Origin: Aradus depressus
Lineage: Eukaryota; Arthropoda; Insecta; Hemiptera; Aradidae
DNA length: 64,000 nt
Assembly (NCBI GenBank): GCA_963662175.1
Contig: OY759219.1
Span: 32,034,908-32,098,907 of the forward strand
Direction of reading: 5' to 3'
Positions 57,886-64,000 of the stretch are shown in pieces (the first letter of the stretch is position 1; the number at the start of each line of letters is the position of its first letter). The translations under genes and the position numbers were made by a program. Under the pieces are notes generated by a model, which saw nothing but the letters and a program-made list of their open reading frames with translations, was not told the origin of the DNA and did not search any database.

Positions 57886-58454
57886 TGTGCATGCACATGC
57901 CTAAATAAACTAAAAAAATAGTTTTTATTAAAATTGGATTGCTTGCAAGTTAACAACAGGATCTTCAAATTTCCGGTGCGTCTGATTCCTAAATCAGCAA
58001 TCAGCTGTTACTAATGTTAAATGTACATGTACAGAACACGTCATATTACATGTATTTAAATATAAGTATATGAATTCGATCATTTCATTTCCTCGCTCAA
58101 AATCGTCATTTATGTTTTTTTTATACTCTTAAAGCTTGATTTTACATGCGCAGTAAAAATGCAAAGCGCAGCAGCAGCAAATGCATGCTATTGGCTGTGA
58201 GACATTTAATTCTAAAAGCACAGAAACCACAGCGTTCATTTGCTGCTGCTGCGCATTGCATTTTTGCTGCTCATGTAAAGTCAGCTTAAGTATTACAGTC
58301 AGTGGTACCTCAGGGGGAGCTTCTAGGGATCCGAGACTCCCAAATTAATAACAAAAAGTCTGCAGCTCTAACCACGGAAACTGCGGGCTGTGCCCCCGGT
58401 AGTCTATACCCCCCCCCCCCCCCCCCCCTGCTAAAAATCCTGGCTACGCCCCTG
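57835..58454. mobile_element. hAT-type non-autonomous element with G36/C20 tracts
   Basis: The ends CAGGGGTGTAGAC and, inverted, CAGGGGCGTAGCCAGG are flanked by an exact 8-bp duplication, CTTATGCT (57827-57834 and 58455-58462). A 36-G tract lies at 57848-57883 and a 20-C tract at 58409-58428, near the two ends. It contains a nested inverted-repeat MITE (58129-58290). No transposase frame. Confidence 0.82.
58129..58290. mobile_element. Nested inverted-repeat MITE
   Basis: Arms of ~58 bp contain TTTACATG, AAAAATGCAA and GCGCAGCAGCAGCAAATG and their complements. Both ends have CTTAA next to the arm, so a TTAA target site is possible. Confidence 0.62.
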
Positions 58455-58574
58455 CTTATGCTATAGATGCTTTATATAATCTTTAAAATTTCAGATGTAT
58501 TAATGGAGATTGAAAATACAATGTACTTAAGCGAATAAAGGACTTGAGATAACCGGAAAACCGCAGCACGCCCT

Positions 58575-58705
58575 GTATAACTAAACCTGGGTAGACAAAA
58601 TGTAGGACTCCCACAATAATGTCGAGCTCCTGTCTGTCAGAATGACAACTGGTAGTAGGCGATATGACTTCAATGTTCAAGCGCAGGCATGAGTCACAAC
58701 AACTA
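58575..58705 (+). mobile_element. SINE-A tail half
   Basis: 'gggtagacaaaatgtaggactc', 'actggtagtaggcgatatg', GCAGGCATGAGTCACAACAACTA. Confidence 0.62.
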
Positions 58706-58714
58706 CCTTGGTTT

Positions 58715-59005
58715 CCAATCTTCTTCACTACAACCTCCTGTGTACAATAGTCAATGCTCCTTATTGTATCCCAAACTGAATCCTACTTCAACATTCAGTT
58801 CATCCCCAAACTAGGTAAATCCAATTACACAAATGTCACATTTCCTTACCGTGTACTTACATGTGTCAGTTCACTCCATCCTAGTAGATATTTCATCAGA
58901 GAACCATCGTCTCTGCAAGTGGAAACATCATCACACATTCGCCAATTCAACTTTTTCTCTATTTTCATAACCGCAAATATCATTCCTCACCTTTACGAAG
59001 TGTAA
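58715..59005 (+). pseudogene. Possible LINE tail relic
   Basis: An 83-codon frame plus a preceding 'gtcaatgctccttattgtat' (encoding VNAPYC) recalls the NAPYYV block of the Jockey-like LINEs in this window. The rest no longer aligns by eye. Low confidence. Confidence 0.25.
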
Positions 59006-59104
59006 ATGAACTTATGTTAAATAAGTCATTAGATGTATCAGTCCTAATTACTTATTTACCAAGCTAGTCCACTACATCTGCCTACCACCTAGAAATATAT
59101 TGGA

Positions 59105-59315
59105 ACTTATGTGATTGGTAAAAATTCGATGCGAAGTTTTCAACGTGATTTCATACTCTAATAACTGCAGTTGTAATGAATGTCTCGACACAAAATTTCA
59201 TATGGGAATTCATAACCGCATTAGGACGACACTTGATAATTTTCAGCACAATTGGCAGAAGGGAAGGAGGGCTCAATTCAAAAATTTAATATTAATAATA
59301 AGATTAATTAACTTC
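59105..59315 (+). repeat. RepB, internally deleted
   Basis: 'tatgtgattggtaaaaattcg' and 'gttttcaacgtgatttcat' jump to 'ctaataactgcagttgtaatg' and 'cattaggacgacac'. Confidence 0.6.
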
Positions 59316-59860
59316 CCTTAAACTTAGTTCCAAGATTGGAGCCTGTGCAGTTGTGGACGTACCTCAAGGTGTCCTTCTTACACACTCCTTACCACGGTCC
59401 TACTAGTGTCACCTCCATCTCCTGGAGTTGGCATTATCGTCTCCCATGAAGTGGTTAATAAATACCACACTCTCTCTCCCCGGAGACTCCCCTATCTAGT
59501 CGGTATTTATGTTCATGATGGCCTCCATACAAGATAGACCCATTCCATGTTCTTCTTAGTATTTGTTGAGGAGAGTCCCTTTTTGAAAATATCACACTTT
59601 GGAATTCCTTATAATTAACGCTGTCCAGCTGTAAATTATCACGTTCAGCGCCTATCGGGTCAAAGCTCTCACAAAGTCAGCGTTATATCAAATTCCTTGA
59701 CTCAAATAACTTTCGTCATCCCCCCCCCCCTCCAAAATAAATGTATCAGTTGAAGAAATAAAAGTAGTCGATGAATCAGGGTCTATGTACTTCCCTAGAA
59801 GGAAATATATATATATACATATATATTTAACAAATAAGTAATAAGTTATTTAAATAATTT
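59316..59860. other. Unassigned, GC-richer first half
   Basis: 59330-59560 has several short frames without recognisable motifs. A 10-C tract lies near 59720, and a RepB end-like piece at 59755-59805. Confidence 0.3.
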
Positions 59861-59862
59861 AC

Positions 59863-60174
59863 TTGAAGCTGAGGACTAGAGTGAGGGAGCATTTGAGGAG
59901 GGGCGACTCTGAATTTTTCCAACCCCTCCAGAACACAGGACATGAGGCCGGTTCAGTCTCGTTACTGCATCATGTCCAAAAAAGTAAAAAGATGGATACA
60001 TTGGAAAGTATAGAAATCAAATTGGAAAGGAGGAAGAGAGAGTCCCCCCTCCTCAACTCTAGAGAGGGGATGGGAGGTTTGTCCAGTCTCACGTACACCG
60101 TTCTCCCAGTTGTGACTCAGATGGTGGACAGGGATAACTCGTCTGTCCCCATCCATGATATTTTAAATTGTTAA
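59863..60174 (+). pseudogene. Penelope-like element, C-terminal endonuclease fragment
   Basis: 103 codons. LRTRVREHLRR near the N-terminus, LLHHVQKSKKMDTLESIEI in the middle, and a SPLLNS block before a hydrophobic tail together resemble the C-terminal part of GIY-YIG-associated Penelope-like retroelement proteins (RTRxxEH ... KxMxxLExxEI ... LLN). The catalytic GIY and YIG residues would lie upstream and are not visible. The frame is intact over this piece. It is truncated at its 5' side, and AT-rich DNA follows the stop. Confidence 0.45.
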
Positions 60175-60177
60175 TGT

Positions 60178-61620
60178 TTTAGATTGTTATTTATTTTTAT
60201 TATATTATTTAGTTCTTTCAAATTTTTAATTTTTTATCAGGTATGTTTAATCAAAAATTGTGTTTTCTATTTAATTGAATAAGTGAATTCAATAGACTAG
60301 CTCTGAGCTATCGGGCGCCCTTTGAAAGCATGTTTAACAAATTGAGAAACAACTGTCGAAAAATCTTCTATTGAATGCAGTGGAATTATTAGTAGGACAG
60401 AAATTTAAAAAAATTATCCAAAAAGTAATCAGAAAGAAATTTGCATAGCAACCAACTGTTCAGACAGCGTGGAACGTCTACAATGTTTTTAAAATTTGTA
60501 GATTCCTTACGATTTTTTTGTATAAATTCATCATCAAGGACATTAATGTATCATCTCTGCCTACTTACGTATATTTATATGAATATTATTATAATGAGAA
60601 GCAAGGAAACAAATAAGTCATGGTACATGTTCCTCAGATAATGTATTATTAATCCTTCCTTTCCGAATGTTCGCGTATGGTAATACAATAATTTAACATG
60701 GCTAATAAATTATTTAGTTTGCATTATAAATTTGCTAACGTGGGTAGAGACAGTGTCAGTTACACATCACACTTCACAGGGACAGTTCTTTAAAATGGTA
60801 CCAAATCATGCCGTTTATACAACTAGCTGCACTGGAAGTAATAACAATAATATTTATTTCCGTTAAACCATAACATGGTATGTGATGTATAAAAATTATA
60901 CACACAAGAAATGATTAAATTATAAACATTAAAAAATTAATTATATTTATTTTTATATAAAAAACATTTATTTTAAAACAAATGCATGTAGAAAACAAAA
61001 CACGGCCATCAGCTGTTTTAATTAGTGTGTATGGTGTAGAATCGAGGCCTGAGGATGGCGGCGGTCTGAGTGAAAATGTAGAGTGGTGTTTAGGCTTATG
61101 TTGTAATGAACTAAATAGAAGTGTATTGACGGTGAAATTGATCCAAAAAGAAGGTACTATTATTTATTTATATGTACAGGATGTATGCCCAGATATATAT
61201 AACTTCTTTTTATAGAATGGCCCAAAATATAAAACAAAAATATTGAATCAGTGTTAAGAATTTAGTTTTAAGATTTTTTTCTTTTGATTTTTGTTTGTTT
61301 GTTTCAATGTTTAATTTTAATTATGTAGATTTTAGAAAATAAACCCAATGTTTGTTCTCTAAAGTTCTATTCTATTCATTTTCCCTGTAGGACCAGTAAA
61401 ATTATTTGAAAACCTTTGGATTAGATTTAATATTATTTAAAATGATTAAAAATGGCATCTCTTTAGAAATCCAAGTGAAAAGTTTGTAAATTGCATTTTT
61501 TGTTAATACGTGCACTTTCATAAAAATTGCACGTCTTGAACTTTGATACATTTTAGGGCCTCTTTTCGAAAAACGACTGTAGAAATCAAAATAAAAAAAA
61601 ATCAACTCTACTACTTTTAT
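60178..61620. other. AT-rich spacer
   Basis: No supported gene. A dispersed repeat segment ('atttccgttaaaccataaca', 60850-60885) is shared with 24580. The 77-codon frame at 60982-61215 has no recognised domain, though its local composition is less AT-rich than the surroundings. Confidence 0.35.
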
Positions 61621-61627
61621 ATTTTTA

Positions 61628-61858
61628 CCTCCCCAGATGCACGAAGTATAGAGGAAGTTATGTAATCGGTCAGGAATTCGATATTAAGTTTTCAACGGAA
61701 TTCCATGTTTTCGGATACCCTGATTTCAAAATGAAAAAAAAAAAATGCATGTGTCTGTGAACTCTCTAAATCCCAATAGAATGAATGTATTGACTTGACA
61801 TTTTATATGTGAATCCAAAACCCATTAAATATGACACCTATAAATATTCAGCCAAACC
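61628..61858 (+). repeat. RepB leading half
   Basis: 'acctccccagatgcacgaag', 'gttatgtaatcggtcagg' and 'aacggaattccatgttttcg', up to 'catataaatattcagcc'. It is joined at about 61858 to SINE-A body sequence. Confidence 0.68.
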
Positions 61859-62100
61859 TGGTAGGCAAAATTTAGTACTCTCACAGTTGAGCTAACAGAG
61901 AACGGATAAGAACATTGGATGCTTAGGTCCCTAGATGTACACACCAGCCTTATCTTATATGTATATATTGACCCCTACTCAAGGGAATTAAACAAGGATC
62001 TGCAAAATTTAGGTCTCCCATAGTAGAGCTAGGAAAGAGTGCTCTGGTAGTAGGCGATATGACCTCGTATTTAATGCCCGGCCATGAGTCACAATAACTT
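61858..62100 (+). mobile_element. SINE-A mosaic
   Basis: Two partial body segments ('ggcaaaatttagtactctc' and 'aaaatttaggtctcccatag') are separated by about 120 bp of unrelated DNA, then 'ctggtagtaggcgatatgac' and CATGAGTCACAATAACT. Confidence 0.58.
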
Positions 62101-62624
62101 ACAAATGAAAACTAAAATCAATTCTTCTATCATTTATAATTTTTAGAAAGATGTATATCTGCAGTATATACAGTATTCGGGCTAATGCGTTACAAAGTCC
62201 TACGTTATGTCCTATTCTTCCTACTTTTTGTCATGTTAAGTCACTTGAATACATGGGTTATACTTTATTCAAGTTGTTTCCGACTTAGCGATCTATTACT
62301 CTTCCCACTGTTTGCTTCTCCATCCACGCCTCACTCACTAGAGTCCTCCCAGTCCTACTCACATTTCCATTTGTTGACCCTCCTAGAAGTGCAGACATCC
62401 TCAGAGATCTCCTATTTTCCTTGCGGCCAGGATGATGTATGTCCTCAACGTGTTCTTCCATTAGGTGCCCTTCTCATGCAAATGTCTTCTTCGTCTGACT
62501 CTTCTCTCCTCAGTCGCTATTCTTCTTTTAGATTTTTTCATTTTTTTTTTTTTCATTTTTTTTTTTTTTTTTTTTTTTTTGTGTTCTCAAAATTGAAAAC
62601 AACAAATACTGTCTTCATTCCTTC

Positions 62625-63120
62625 CCGAGTGGCTTTTAGCGTTGTAATCATTCTAAAATCCGAAATCGAGTTTTCAACGAAATTTTATCTTTCAAGGTCC
62701 CCTGAATATGTTTTGATCATTTTCGCGATGATGTCTGTCTGTTAGTTAGTTCGTTTTTATGACTCATGCCTGGCTTTCAACTTCTAGCTTTTTCGTCGCT
62801 CTGGTGTACATGAGCCCGGCCCTACTGTGGGAGTCCTAAATTTTGCCTACCCTGAATTTTTATTCACCTAGGGCAAGAGTCTTTAACGAGTACCTGACAT
62901 CGTACAGGCTCGGGACCATCGCTTATTGTCCCATCCGAAGAACGGAGTGCTTAAATTCCTCGGCCGGGTTACGAACCCATGATCTTGAGCTCAGGAGGTT
63001 AGCACGCATACCACTGAGCTACCGGCGCCCTCTAATGTCTCTATGTGTCTATATGATTGGAACATTGTTAGGGGTCTAACTTGAGAACCATTGTAGCTAT
63101 AAACTTGAAATTTGAAATGA
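62625..63120 (+). repeat. RepH copy interrupted by SINE-A
   Basis: 'gtaatcattctaaaatccg', 'cgagttttcaacgaaatttt', 'caaggtcccctgaatatg' and 'tgatgtctgtctg', then SINE-A (62752-63033), then 'gtgtctatatgattgg' and 'gagaaccattgtagctataaac'. The order matches 49515-49735. Confidence 0.6.
62752..63033 (-). mobile_element. SINE-A nested in RepH
   Basis: Full head (ACTGAGCTACCGGCGCCCTCT on this strand) with A box. The B box reads GGGTTACGAACCC. The body is present and the tail is CATAAAAACGAAC. A stretch of about 20 bp is lost near 'cttctagctttttcgtcgc'. Confidence 0.78.
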
Positions 63121-64000
63121 AGACGAAACAAATCAAGTATCACGTTTGAACAAGTGTTGTAATTCTATTGCGATGAGATGGGGGTTTATGAGTTTTTTTT
63201 TTTTTTGAGTTTTTTTTTGAGGGTTTATGAGTCTGACTGCAATAATAGCAGTTCGATCATTGTTTGAGCTTTATTCGGCAGTTGAAATGGACTCTAAAGA
63301 GAAAGGTAAGTAAGCAAAGTTCTTGTAAGTAGTGTTCAGTTACAGCAGAGATATTCGAACCATGTGCCATATTAAACTACTTAGCTGTTTTTCCAAATTA
63401 CTTTTGCCGTTTGGGTTTAAAAAAGTTCAATGGCTTGCTATTGATTGTAAATAGAGTCTCATTTGATGTGGAATTTCATTGGCTGTAATTTTTGTTTCTG
63501 AAAGCTTTTGACACAATGAATCCTCTTCTTGTAATTTTGAAAAGAAGGTAGAAAAGTGAGGGTTTTTGATGTATTTCAGCAAAAACTCAATCAAGGGTTC
63601 ATTTGTGAACCATCATATGGGGTATATTCATAATCAGCCTGTCATTTCCTGTAAGATTACAAGGTTTCAGAATTTTTTCCACCTAGATTAGAAATAAGGC
63701 CCCACTGTGCGACGTCTGTCTGTCTATGCCATTGTGATAACATTTACTAAGATGTTGCCCAAAAGTTCAACTATTGTTCGAAATTTCACCACATCGATTT
63801 TTTTTACTTTAGTTCTTCCAATTATCCTTCTTGCATGTTCCTAAGTCCACCAATAATCTTACAAACCATTTAACCACGTGCTCGTCTGTTACGGATTAGG
63901 AACAAGATTGAAGACGGGCCTCGAGGAGGGGTCCGAAGATCATGATATACTCAGTGACTACTCTGTTATCACAATCAGTAGACGATTGCATCTTTCAAAT
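63121..64000. other. Right-edge region, possible gene start
   Basis: There are no recognised repeats apart from a T-run near 63200. At 63287 an ATG in good context (GAAATGG) begins six codons that run into AAAG|GTAAGT (63302-63311), a consensus splice donor. This could be a first coding exon continuing beyond the window, but a chance match is equally possible. Confidence 0.25.

Overview
The window is AT-rich eukaryotic DNA with no intact host gene that I can defend. It is almost entirely transposable-element debris. The source is probably an arthropod, most likely an insect. Reasons: the mariner, Tc1, hAT, pogo-like and PIF/Harbinger remnants; Jockey-like and R1-like LINE 3' ends; Penelope-like debris; and a tRNA-derived SINE whose tail is a short run of CCTAA, the arthropod-type telomere unit. 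I cannot name the species.

Layout. 0-9 kb: SINE-A and RepB copies, a 224-bp TA-flanked MITE, a coding-like tandem repeat followed by a decayed membrane-protein-like frame (3.5-4.7 kb), an inverted repeat whose arms carry hammerhead-ribozyme-like cores (4.8-5.1 kb) and a 122-bp perfect TA-rich palindrome (6.3 kb). 9-16 kb: LINE 3' ends, Tc1-like, hAT-like and Harbinger-like transposase relics and a pogo-like element full of internal copies of its end motif. 17 kb: a long near-perfect palindrome with 314-bp arms. 18-37 kb: SINE/RepB mosaic, a complete non-autonomous hAT element (24971-25915), several Jockey-like LINE tails and an internally gutted mariner (33.4-34.4 kb).

37377-44810 is the one large, young, structured element: a minus-strand LTR retrotransposon with 1.3-kb LTRs, a tRNA-Lys-type primer site, a coiled-coil frame, a capsid frame, an A AAA AAC shift site at the gag stop codon, and a third frame joining a G-patch motif directly to an integrase C-terminal (GPY/F) domain. 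Protease, reverse transcriptase, RNase H and the integrase core are absent, so it looks like a gag-coding, pol-deleted element that needs another element's enzymes. It sits inside a RepB copy.

45-64 kb: more SINE-A/RepB mosaic, a second hammerhead-like inverted repeat (47.1-47.3 kb), an R1-like LINE fragment, a full-length RepB (51139-51815), a TA-flanked pogo-like element (52281-53041), a hAT-type element with opposed G and C homopolymers (57835-58454), a Penelope-like endonuclease relic (59.9-60.2 kb) and, at the right edge, a very speculative first exon.

Names used here. SINE-A is the ~330-bp tRNA-derived family. RepB is an unclassified ~0.68-kb family; its '+' orientation begins with the ACTTCCCC hairpin. 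RepH is a relative of RepB. RepG and FB-E are two minor families. Family names are mine. All boundaries were read by eye.
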